Assembly: GCA_944386975.1 (NCBI GenBank)
Contig: CALXDC010000011.1
Coordinates: 1 to 64,000 of the forward strand
Length of the DNA: 64,000 bases
Origin: an uncultured Oscillospiraceae bacterium
GTDB taxonomy: Bacteria; Bacillota; Clostridia; Oscillospirales; Oscillospiraceae
Direction of reading: 5' to 3'
The notes under the pieces are model-generated. The model ran no database searches. It saw only the letters and a list, made by a program, of their open reading frames with translations, and was not told the DNA's origin. The translations under genes were made by a program, and so were the position numbers. Position 1 is the first letter of the stretch; each line of letters opens with the position of its first letter. Below, one piece after another: positions 7,254-13,125 of the stretch.

Positions 7254-7890
7254 CCCCACACCCCCTCACCCGTCTCCGGAGACGGTCCATTTTCTCCTCA
7301 CGATACTTCGCGCACAGGCCGCCGCAGTCGTGGAGAAGCTCCATCTGGTCCAGCATGATCCGCACATCCGCCATCTCCTCGGCAATGGCATCCCGGTTAT
7401 CCGCTCCCCGCTCATGCTTGCACAGCGCCTTCTGGAGCTCTGCCATCTCCTCGAATACCATCACCGTCTGGGCGTCCGCTCCCCACTTGCCCAGGGCGGC
7501 GCACAGGGTCTCCCGGTCCTCGGCATCCAGCCGGGACGCCTTGAACGGATGGGCAAACGCGGCCCATTCCGTGCCGTACTGCCGTGGATCTCTCCCCTCC
7601 AAATAATCGCTCCCATCGGCAGACAGCTCCCAATGCGGGTCCTCATCCCCGCTCACGATAAAGACCGGCTCGCCTCCCATATCTGCCAGGTGCTCCAGCG
7701 GGATCTTGTCATCTGCATACAGGCCCACAATATAGACCGCGCAGATGAGGGCCTCCGCCTCCCTGGCGGCCTCCCCCATCCGCACGGCGGTCTCCTCCGG
7801 ATCCCCATTGCGCTCCCGGTAATACCGGTACAAATCTCTCACCCGGTCCAGGTGCATCTCCAGCACCTGGACGATCTCCTCGTTTTTCAT
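7246..7890 (-). CDS. Phage protein with C-terminal MazG-like nucleotide pyrophosphohydrolase domain
   Basis: A 214-residue protein starting at ATG 7890 after AAGGAGGAG. Residues about 1-130 are a phage-specific region of unknown role. Residues about 135-200 hold a MazG-like pattern: FEEMAELQKALCK supplies the EExxE acids and EEMADVRIMLDQM supplies the second acidic helix. MazG-like phage enzymes hydrolyse NTPs, dNTPs or alarmones. The gene is coupled to the following gene B by overlapping stop and start. The exact substrate cannot be deduced. Confidence 0.75.
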   Translation of the reverse strand: MKNEEIVQVLEMHLDRVRDLYRYYRERNGDPEETAVRMGEAAREAEALICAVYIVGLYADDKIPLEHLADMGGEPVFIVSGDEDPHWELSADGSDYLEGRDPRQYGTEWAAFAHPFKASRLDAEDRETLCAALGKWGADAQTVMVFEEMAELQKALCKHERGADNRDAIAEEMADVRIMLDQMELLHDCGGLCAKYREEKMDRLRRRVRGCGDA

Positions 7891-7953
7891 TGCTCCTCCT
7901 TACCTCACAGTATCACGCCGGGCGGGCCTCTCTGCCCTTCTTCCCGGCAGGCG

Positions 7954-7974
7954 TCAGTTGATGATGATTTCCAT
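7954..7974 (-). pseudogene. Six-codon gene stub (MEIIIN-stop) after a strong ribosome site
   Basis: AGGAGGTTGGA lies just before ATG 7974, but the frame ends at TGA after six codons. The following about 60 bases are GC-rich with an inverted repeat (GCCGGG ... CCCGGC). The strong site with almost no coding sequence looks like the leftover 5' end of a deleted gene. A regulatory mini-ORF for the MazG-like gene is the alternative. Confidence 0.4.
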
Positions 7975-7983
7975 TCCAACCTC

Positions 7984-8751
7984 CTATATAGTAATCTGTT
8001 CAAAGAACTCCGGTGCTTCACCGATCCGCTTCTTTGCGATCTCGCAATACCTCGGATTGATCTCGATGCCCACGAAATTTCTTCCCAGACGCTTTGCCAC
8101 CGCCCCGGTGGTTCCACTCCCCATAAAAGGGTCCAGCACCACGCCGCCCGCCGGGCTTCCAGCTAAAATGCAGGGCTCTATCAGCTTCTCCGGAAACACA
8201 GCAAAATGCGCCCCCTTGAAGCCTCCTGTCGGCACAGTCCACACATCTCTCTTGTTCCGCCAGGCAGTTGGTGCATAGGCCTTTCCGCTTTTCGTTCTAT
8301 CCTTTTCGTTCCCGCTTCCTCCGTACTTTTTCCCTCCAAACCGAGGCAGCACGGCCTTCATCGGTCTGCCTCCTCTTCCTGGTTGCCTCATAGACCCGTT
8401 CTGCGCCTCCAGGTTCTGAAGGTATCTCTTGGTGCTCGCACCCGTTATCGGCTCTTTGATTGCTTCTGCATCAAAGAAGTACCGTTCCGATTTGGATAAC
8501 AGGAAGATGTATTCATGGGATTTTGTGCAGCGGTCCCGCACACTTTCCGGCATACAGTTTGGTTTCTTCCAAACGATGTCCTGCCGCAGATACCATCCAT
8601 CCTCCCGCAGGGCAAATGCCAGAAGCCAAGGCACCCCGATCAGGTCCTTGTATTTGTATCCAGTTGGCGGCCTCTTTTCGGTGTGCCCGCATCTGTTCCT
8701 TGTGTTTGTCGGGGGCTGCCTCCCGGAGCGCGTGGCATAGCTGTCTCCAAC
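7984..8751 (-). pseudogene. DNA (N4/N6) methyltransferase lacking its N-terminal catalytic part
   Basis: The readable part begins at GDSYATRSG and includes [25 protein letters not shown] target-domain sequence, [20 protein letters not shown], and the SAM-binding motif [37 protein letters not shown] near the C-terminus. In this family the catalytic motif (S/N/D-PPY) precedes that region. Here only about 40 bases separate the previous gene from GDSYA, so it is deleted. No in-frame start with a ribosome site is present. The intact phage homologues encode orphan adenine or cytosine methylases, so this copy should be inactive. Confidence 0.8.
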
Positions 8752-8792
8752 GCAACCGCTTCTTCTCTCTCTACCGGGACCGCCCTCATGCC

Positions 8793-9152
8793 TTACACCC
8801 CGATCAGCTGCGCCAACCGGTTCATGGGGCAATCCTCGCAGATTGCGTCCATGTCCTCCTGGTTCTCCGGCAGAAGGGGAGGCCTCCGGAAGGCGCACCG
8901 CTTCTCGCAGATCTGCACCGGTTGAAATCCGTACCGCTCGCACCCTTCTCCCCACAGCTCCCGCACTCGTCCCTTCGCTTCCTCAATGCGGTCACGCAGG
9001 CTCCTTGCCATGGTGGCGTTTGTGCATCTGCACCTGTCCGTCACCCACTCGTCGGCCTCTTCCTGTGTCTCCAGACCGGGCGGCTGGTCGGTCGAAATCT
9101 GCCCGCAGTAGCGGCAGGCCCCGATGAATGTTCTCCTGCTCTCGTCACTCAC
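8793..9152 (-). CDS. Phage cysteine-rich hypothetical protein (likely zinc-binding)
   Basis: A 119-residue protein from GTG 9152, which overlaps the stop of the upstream gene in a GTGA arrangement. Cysteine pairs CRYCGQ, DRCRC, CEKRC and CEDC are spread through the chain, consistent with one or two zinc sites. The ending ([23 protein letters not shown]) is a pattern seen in small phage proteins. Function is unknown. Its stop is followed after 3 bases by another ATG (8790) whose frame soon dies, probably the 5' end of a gene lost in the methylase deletion. Confidence 0.6.
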   Translation of the reverse strand: MSDESRRTFIGACRYCGQISTDQPPGLETQEEADEWVTDRCRCTNATMARSLRDRIEEAKGRVRELWGEGCERYGFQPVQICEKRCAFRRPPLLPENQEDMDAICEDCPMNRLAQLIGV

Positions 9153-9469
9153 AGCCGTTTCCTCACTTCCTGCATAATGCGCAGCGTGTCCTTCATCTTC
9201 TCCGCGATCCAGTCCACCGTTTCGTCCATGCTCGCGGGTTCCCACGTAGGCGGCGCAGGTTCCTTCTTCTCTCCGACCCCGAAAAGAAAGGCCGCAAGGT
9301 CCTTCGCTCTGCTCTCTGCCTCCGCAGCCATTTCCTTCAGCATCAGCATCCGCTCACTGACCGTCTCCTTCTGCGGAGCGGATTGACATGCGTAGCTGCT
9401 CATATCGGGCGCGCAGTTCGCCAGGTTCCCCAATCCGCTGTCTCTCTGATATGCGTTCATCATCTTCAC
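9149..9469 (-). CDS. Phage hypothetical protein
   Basis: A 106-residue protein with a helical, acidic middle (SERMLMLKEMAAEAESRAKDLAAFLFG) and a C-terminal [20 protein letters not shown] helix. It overlaps both neighbours by 4 bases, so it is translated as part of the leftward early operon. No domain is recognised. Confidence 0.55.
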   Translation of the reverse strand: MKMMNAYQRDSGLGNLANCAPDMSSYACQSAPQKETVSERMLMLKEMAAEAESRAKDLAAFLFGVGEKKEPAPPTWEPASMDETVDWIAEKMKDTLRIMQEVRKRL

Positions 9470-9699
9470 TTACCTCCTTTGCCGTCGGCTCTCCGTTTCG
9501 ACGCAGCCTTCTTTGCTGGCGCCGGCGCGGGCGCCGGATCGATTTTCTCATAGGTGCACTCCCTTGCAAATCCGGTCCACGGGGTTCCCCAGGCCTTCCC
9601 GGCTTCGCACGCTGAGTGCATTCTGTCCTGCGCCTTCACCTCGATTTCACCGTACTCCGGGTGCTTTACCCGGTAAATGAACACCAATCCTTTCTTCAT
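9466..9699 (-). CDS. Small phage protein with HPEYGEI motif (paralogue of next gene upstream)
   Basis: A 77-residue protein. ATG 9699 (MKKGLVFIYRV) is chosen because GGAGG precedes it; an upstream ATG in the same frame lacks a site. It contains HPEYGEIEVKAQDRMHSACEAGKAW and a Pro/Ala/Lys tail. The same HPEYGEI-x-V followed by a spaced Ala-x-x-Trp pattern occurs at the C-terminus of the gene at 9825-10166, so the two are diverged paralogous domains. Function is unknown. Confidence 0.55.
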   Translation of the reverse strand: MKKGLVFIYRVKHPEYGEIEVKAQDRMHSACEAGKAWGTPWTGFARECTYEKIDPAPAPAPAKKAASKRRADGKGGK

Positions 9700-9824
9700 G
9701 CTCGTTCCTCCGTTTTCAGATTTCAAAGTGCATATATCATCGTGGCGGCGCTTTCCCACGTTGCCGACGGGCTCCCGTGACGGCGTCTATGACGCCGTTT
9801 CGGCCTGTGCCCTCCAGGCCATCG

Positions 9825-10166
9825 TCAGACGGGTTCGTTTTTCTCTGTCTCTGGGATCGCCCACACCTCCGCATCGTGGATATCCAGAAACTTGCACCTC
9901 CAACTCTCCGCCGCACACAGAATGGCGGCGAATTTGGACGCCCCCGGCACCTGGATCTCCCCATATTCAGGGTGCCGTACCAACACCTTCACCGGAAACG
10001 CCCAGCGTTCTTTTCGGTCTCGCCGGTACCCCTCCAGATACCGCTGCCAGGTCCTCCTCTGCCGCTCCGCATAAAAGGCGTCCAGCTCCTCCTCTGAGAG
10101 GGGCCTGTCCGGAAGACCCAACCATTCCCGCCGCCGGTTCCTTCTGTCCCGGTCGTTCCCGTCCAT
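9825..10166 (-). CDS. Phage hypothetical protein with HPEYGEI motif
   Basis: A 113-residue protein whose ATG overlaps the stop of the 3D protein gene (TAATG). The N-terminal half is very basic (RDRRNRRREW ... RQRRTWQRYLEGYRRDRKERW). The C-terminal half carries VLVRHPEYGEIQVPGASKFAAILCAAESW, a diverged copy of the domain in the next gene. The 125-bp gap after it contains two small GC-rich hairpins and no gene. Confidence 0.55.
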   Translation of the reverse strand: MDGNDRDRRNRRREWLGLPDRPLSEEELDAFYAERQRRTWQRYLEGYRRDRKERWAFPVKVLVRHPEYGEIQVPGASKFAAILCAAESWRCKFLDIHDAEVWAIPETEKNEPV

Positions 10167-10864
10167 TACCCCTCCTCCCAGAACACCGTCACCGTCCCCA
10201 CCCCCAGGGCCAGGGCCTCCTCATGGCTCCGAACCCCCAGGTCCACGTGGTTCCCGGTTACTCCCGTATCGACGGCCCGGCACCACAGCTCCCGGCCATC
10301 CTCCCATACAAGGCACACCCGGCTCCCCAGCGGGATCACCTCCGGGTCCACCGCCAGGGTCTCCCAGGGCCGGAAGGGCTCCCCGGTGGCGGTGACCCCG
10401 TCCGCCCACTGTCCGCAGCACTTCGCACAGGGGCAGTAGTAGGTGATACGGCAGTCCTCCAGCACCCGCACCCGGTCGGCCAACTCCTCCGTGGAGACCG
10501 GCTCCTCTTGCTCCAGCACCCGCGCCGTCAGGGGCTTGTCCGCCGCTTCACTTCCCGGCGTCTCCTCCCTGCTCTCCGCCGGCGTGCTCAGCGCCCAGGC
10601 CAGCGCCATCGCCGCCATACAGAGCACCAGGAACCACACCACGGCCCGCCACCGTCTCCCGCTGGCGGCGGCGGCCCGGGCCCTCCGTCTGGCGGCCTCC
10701 GCCGTCCGCTCACCGGCCTCTGCCCGCTGATCCGACACCGCGCAGAGGATCTGGTAAAACCGGTCGCTCTCCAGCTGATCCCGCCGCAGCTCCAGAACAT
10801 CCCGCTCCAGCTTGTCCACCCGCCGCTCCATGGTCCGGGCAAATTTTTCTCCCTTCTGGCTCAT
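10166..10864 (-). CDS. Membrane-anchored 3D-domain protein (peptidoglycan-active type)
   Basis: A 232-residue protein from ATG 10864 behind GGAGAAGGAG. Residues about 8-40 form a basic coiled coil, about 73-91 are one transmembrane helix, and about 92-135 are an acidic linker. A 3D domain follows from ITYYCPCAKCC (140-150). The acidic residues giving the domain its name are in AVDPEVIPLGS, RAVDTGVTG and HVDLG (Asp173, Asp199, Asp208). 3D domains are found in wall-active enzymes such as YocH and in phage proteins. Likely topology is cytoplasmic N-terminus and extracytoplasmic 3D domain. A lysis or entry role is possible but not shown. Confidence 0.8.
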   Translation of the reverse strand: MSQKGEKFARTMERRVDKLERDVLELRRDQLESDRFYQILCAVSDQRAEAGERTAEAARRRARAAAASGRRWRAVVWFLVLCMAAMALAWALSTPAESREETPGSEAADKPLTARVLEQEEPVSTEELADRVRVLEDCRITYYCPCAKCCGQWADGVTATGEPFRPWETLAVDPEVIPLGSRVCLVWEDGRELWCRAVDTGVTGNHVDLGVRSHEEALALGVGTVTVFWEEG

Positions 10865-10924
10865 ATGTAACTCCTTCTCCGGGGCATGTCCCCTTTTGTT
10901 ATTTGGATGGCAAAGAGGGCGGCG

Positions 10925-11164
10925 TCAGCAGCCCTCAAAGCCGCCGGTCTCTCCCCTGGCGGCCGCCCGTGCCTGGTCCTGGAGATACTGCTGCTGCTCA
11001 TAGTCCAGCAGCCCCAGCATCCGCATGGAAGCGGCCACGCCGCAGATCTCGCCGCACAGCGTCATGGCGGACGCCTGACTGCCGCCCTCCACGGCCCGCC
11101 GCAGCAGCTCCTGCCGGGTGTCCAGCAGCACCCGGAACTTCCGTTCCATCTCCGATTTATTCAT
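10925..11164 (-). CDS. Small phage protein, helical, unknown
   Basis: A 79-residue protein from ATG 11164 after AGGAGG. It is almost entirely helical (MNKSEMERKFRVLLDTRQEL ... DYEQQQYLQDQARAAARGE), suggesting a small oligomeric accessory protein. It is the second gene of the leftward operon, and a 60-bp gap separates it from the 3D gene. No family is recognised. Confidence 0.5.
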   Translation of the reverse strand: MNKSEMERKFRVLLDTRQELLRRAVEGGSQASAMTLCGEICGVAASMRMLGLLDYEQQQYLQDQARAAARGETGGFEGC

Positions 11165-11174
11165 GGTGACCCTC

Positions 11175-11351
11175 CTATCGCATCATCCCCCGGCGGATCA
11201 GGTCCTGGCATTTTCTGATAATCGCTTCCCGCCGCTTCTCCTGGGCCTCGGGGCTGATACAGGGATCCAGCACCGTCACATGGGCGGTGCCGTTCTTCTC
11301 CCCGAAGTCCACGGAATAGGTGGTCACCCGGTAGGGCTTCCCATTTTCCAT
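11175..11351 (-). CDS. Small phage protein, first gene of the leftward operon
   Basis: A 58-residue protein. ATG 11351 (MENGKPYRVTTY) is preferred over a GTG at 11378 because the GGAGG in front of the ATG has usable spacing. It is likely beta-rich at the start (YSVDFGEKNGTAHVTVLDP) with a basic helix at the end. Similar short proteins open accessory operons in clostridial phages and integrative elements, but the function is unknown. A 21-bp repeat sits upstream of it. Confidence 0.55.
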   Translation of the reverse strand: MENGKPYRVTTYSVDFGEKNGTAHVTVLDPCISPEAQEKRREAIIRKCQDLIRRGMMR

Positions 11352-11424
11352 AATGATCTTGTCCTCCAGGCCCCTCACCTCCTCCGTTCACCTTATGGCC
11401 GCCTCTGGTTGTCCTATTCGCCGG

Positions 11425-11454
11425 TTGCCATTTCCTCTCACCCAATGGTATACT
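11425..11454 (+). promoter_or_regulatory. Sigma-A type promoter for the 80-residue gene
   Basis: TTGCCA at 11425-11430, an 18-base spacer and TATACT at 11449-11454, followed by AGGAGAAAGGAG and the ATG at 11478. Confidence 0.65.
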
Positions 11455-11477
11455 TACAGGAGAAAGGAGTTGTTTAT

Positions 11478-11720
11478 ATGGCTGAAAACTGGTTCTATCT
11501 GCACTTCCGCCGTCCCCCCTCTCCCAAAACATTAGAAATGCTTCGAGAAAACGGGGCAGAATTGGAACAAGTCTTTGAGACCTCCTATGACGTTTCAGTC
11601 TCCATGTCCGGCGCCTCGCTCCGCCGTTTGCTGAAATTCAATGCCCCGGACGAGGAATATAATCTGGTCAAGGCAAAGGAGTCGGTTCATGTGGCTCCTA
11701 TTGATCCTCCGGAATCCTAA
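11478..11720 (+). CDS. Orphan 80-residue phage protein with its own promoter
   Basis: Starts at ATG 11478 after GGAGAAAGGAG and reads MAENWFYLHFRRPPSP..., ending AKESVHVAPIDPPES. It is transcribed rightward, against the early operon and the Cro side. Its stop overlaps by 4 bases the stop of a convergent 51-residue gene. An independent promoter next to the lysogeny switch suggests expression in the lysogen (inference), as expected for a superinfection or host-modulating protein. No known domain. Confidence 0.6.
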   Translation: MAENWFYLHFRRPPSPKTLEMLRENGAELEQVFETSYDVSVSMSGASLRRLLKFNAPDEEYNLVKAKESVHVAPIDPPES

Positions 11721-11872
11721 AACCCAAGGATCCGCCTCAACCGTTCCGCCTTTTTCTCCGAAATGCATGCACGAATCTTTTCCCTGGTTTTCCCATCCTG
11801 AATTTCCAGCGAAACGTACACTTTTTTCAAATGCGCCCGCGGCCCTGCGGGCGCGTTTTGTTTTTCTTTCAT
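11717..11872 (-). CDS. 51-residue basic phage protein downstream of cro
   Basis: Reads MKEKQNAPAGPRAHLKKVYV..., SLEIQDGKTREKIRACISEK, AERLRRILGF. It is basic and probably a beta-strand plus helix fold. The ribosome site is weak (AGGAAG about 12 bases upstream). It follows the Cro-like gene in the same direction and lies just below the second operator, so it may be co-regulated with cro. Its end overlaps the convergent 80-residue gene by 4 bases. Unknown function. Confidence 0.45.
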   Translation of the reverse strand: MKEKQNAPAGPRAHLKKVYVSLEIQDGKTREKIRACISEKKAERLRRILGF

Positions 11873-11919
11873 ATCGGTCTTTTCTTCCTGCGGCCGCCTC
11901 TGGTTGTCCTATACGTCCG

Positions 11920-11944
11920 TGTTGGTGCGTTTTACGTACCAAAC
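11920..11944. promoter_or_regulatory. Second repressor operator (O2), imperfect 25-bp palindrome
   Basis: It matches the operator at 12156-12180 at 20 of 25 positions with the same spacing. The right half TTACGTACCAAAC is identical and the left half is GTTGGTGCG. It overlaps the last codons of the Cro-like gene, upstream of the 51-residue gene. Confidence 0.6.
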
Positions 11945-12138
11945 TTGGCAAAAAAAATCTCCATGGGATTCTGAATATCCAACAGCTCGATCATCTGCTG
12001 GATCTCATCACTATCAAAAATTCCACGTTTCATTTTGCAGTAGAAGGTTTTTTCCGTTACACCAATGGATTGTGCTACTTTTCTCTGTGACAATCCTCTC
12101 TCAGAAATGATCCCTCGGAGTTTCATGGTATCTACCAT
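11932..12138 (-). CDS. Cro-like helix-turn-helix regulator
   Basis: A 68-residue protein from ATG 12138 after AGGAGG. A helix-turn-helix covers about residues 14-40 (ISERGLSQRKVAQSIGVTEKTFYCKMKRG), typical of XRE or DUF739-type phage regulators. It is divergent from the CI/LexA-like repressor, as Cro is from CI. Its promoter is overlapped by an operator, so repression by the facing gene's product is expected. The end of the gene carries a second operator. Confidence 0.8.
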   Translation of the reverse strand: MVDTMKLRGIISERGLSQRKVAQSIGVTEKTFYCKMKRGIFDSDEIQQMIELLDIQNPMEIFFAKFGT

Positions 12139-12155
12139 TTTTGCGCCTCCTTTCT

Positions 12156-12180
12156 GTTTGGTACTTGTTACGTACCAAAC
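12156..12180. promoter_or_regulatory. Repressor operator (O1), perfect 9-bp inverted repeat
   Basis: GTTTGGTAC, 7 bases, GTACCAAAC. The right arm overlaps the -10 box of the leftward cro promoter and the site covers its expected start point, so bound repressor should shut that promoter. Confidence 0.8.
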
Positions 12181-12206
12181 ATATCATTATTGTGGGTACA
12201 TGTCAA
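12178..12206 (-). promoter_or_regulatory. Promoter of the cro-like gene
   Basis: On the minus strand: TTGACA (12206-12201), a 17-base spacer and TATGTT (12183-12178). Nearly consensus, and overlapped by operator O1. Confidence 0.75.
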
Positions 12207-12237
12207 GTAATTTTTTTCTATTCTTTTCTTTTTCTTG

Positions 12238-12265
12238 TTGCATCTTATGTAATTTATGTTATACT
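12238..12265 (+). promoter_or_regulatory. Promoter of the repressor-helicase-integrase operon
   Basis: TTGCAT (12238-12243), a 16-base spacer and TATACT (12260-12265), about 38 bases before the repressor start. The region is AT-rich compared with its surroundings. Confidence 0.55.
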
Positions 12266-12303
12266 CGAAGTAAGCTACACCGCAACAGAAAGGACGAAAA
12301 GTG

Positions 12304-13062
12304 ATGAACATCGGCCAAAATATTAAAAAATACCGCCTATTACGGGGGTATACCTTGGACGAGGTGGCAAAGAGCATCGGCGTCAGCCGCCAGACCATGA
12401 GCCGGTACGAGACCGGTGTGATCTCGAACATTCCTTCTGACAAGATCGAGGCCATCGCCCGTTTTCTGAGCATCAGCCCTTCCCTCCTCATGGACTGGTC
12501 CACGAAGTGGGAAGAGGACAACTATGAGGATTTCCGCCGTGCAAAAACCGACGATGAGAGAAGGGAGATTTTCAGGAGAGCCGGAATCCCTTCTGATCTT
12601 CGTCCAATTGCGGAGCAGCTGCTCGTTCAGCCTCCCGCCGTCCCCTCCAACGCAATTCCCTACACATCCAACCACCTTGCTCCCATCTTGGGCCGTATCC
12701 CGGCAGGATATCCCGTATTCTCCGCCAGTGAGATCGAGGGGTACTCCCCCATCGACTATGCCGATACCGAAAACTACTTCTGGCTGCGGGTCTCTGGGGA
12801 TAGTATGGTGAACGCCGATATCCGGGACGGGGACCTGGTGCTGATCCGCCGGCAGCCCTGCGCCAACGACGGTCAAATCGTCGCCGCCCGGGTCAACGGA
12901 GATGAGGCTACCCTGAAGCGTTTCCGCCAGTCCGGCAAGACGGTCATGCTGATGCCGGAGAATCCGGAGTACATGCCCATCGCCGTCCCCGCCACGGCCT
13001 TCGACACCGGGGACGCCTCCATCATCGGCATCGTAGTGGAATTGAAGCGTAAATTTATATAG
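12304..13062 (+). CDS. CI/LexA-like phage repressor with S24 self-cleavage domain
   Basis: Maintains lysogeny by binding operators; it is inactivated by RecA-stimulated self-cleavage in this family. The N-terminal helix-turn-helix is at about 18-40 (TLDEVAKSIGVSRQTMSRYE). The C-terminal LexA-like peptidase has the Ala134-Gly135 cleavage bond (GRIPAGYPV), the catalytic Ser167 (SGDSMVNADIRDGD) and the catalytic Lys205 (EATLKRF). All key residues are present, so SOS induction should still work. The start is ATG 12304 after AGGACG; an adjacent GTG is possible. It is the first gene of the rightward operon with the helicase and integrase. Confidence 0.9.
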   Translation: MNIGQNIKKYRLLRGYTLDEVAKSIGVSRQTMSRYETGVISNIPSDKIEAIARFLSISPSLLMDWSTKWEEDNYEDFRRAKTDDERREIFRRAGIPSDLRPIAEQLLVQPPAVPSNAIPYTSNHLAPILGRIPAGYPVFSASEIEGYSPIDYADTENYFWLRVSGDSMVNADIRDGDLVLIRRQPCANDGQIVAARVNGDEATLKRFRQSGKTVMLMPENPEYMPIAVPATAFDTGDASIIGIVVELKRKFI

Positions 13063-13125
13063 CACGCAAAAAGGCCGCGCGATTCCGTAAATGCGGCCTG
13101 CCGAGCAGGAAAGGGGTGAGTCTTT

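Larger units (their letters stand above)
5352..7271 (-). repeat. Perfect 955-bp tandem duplication carrying a two-gene cassette
   Basis: The block starting at 5352 is repeated from 6307 with an offset of exactly 955 bp. The encoded proteins are identical in both copies. The ten bases CCCCTCACCC occur at 5352, 6307 and 7262, that is, at the left edge, the junction and the right edge. This is the signature of a duplication by recombination or slippage between short repeats. Lack of divergence points to a very recent event, or to an assembly error. Confidence 0.93.
11397..11912 (-). repeat. Exact 21-bp direct repeat before two leftward genes (11397-11417 and 11892-11912)
   Basis: The same 21 bases (plus strand beginning GGCCGCCTCTGG and ending GTCCTAT) occur at 11397-11417 and at 11892-11912. 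Each lies 20-50 bases upstream of a leftward start codon (11351 and 11872). The flanks are otherwise unrelated. A shared regulator-binding or leader element is the simplest reading. Confidence 0.6.

Noticed and set aside
8513..8790. Short leftward frames overlapping the start of the methylase remnant as new genes
   Set aside because: They overlap clearly methylase-like sequence in another frame and lack supporting features. At most, one is the head of a deleted gene.
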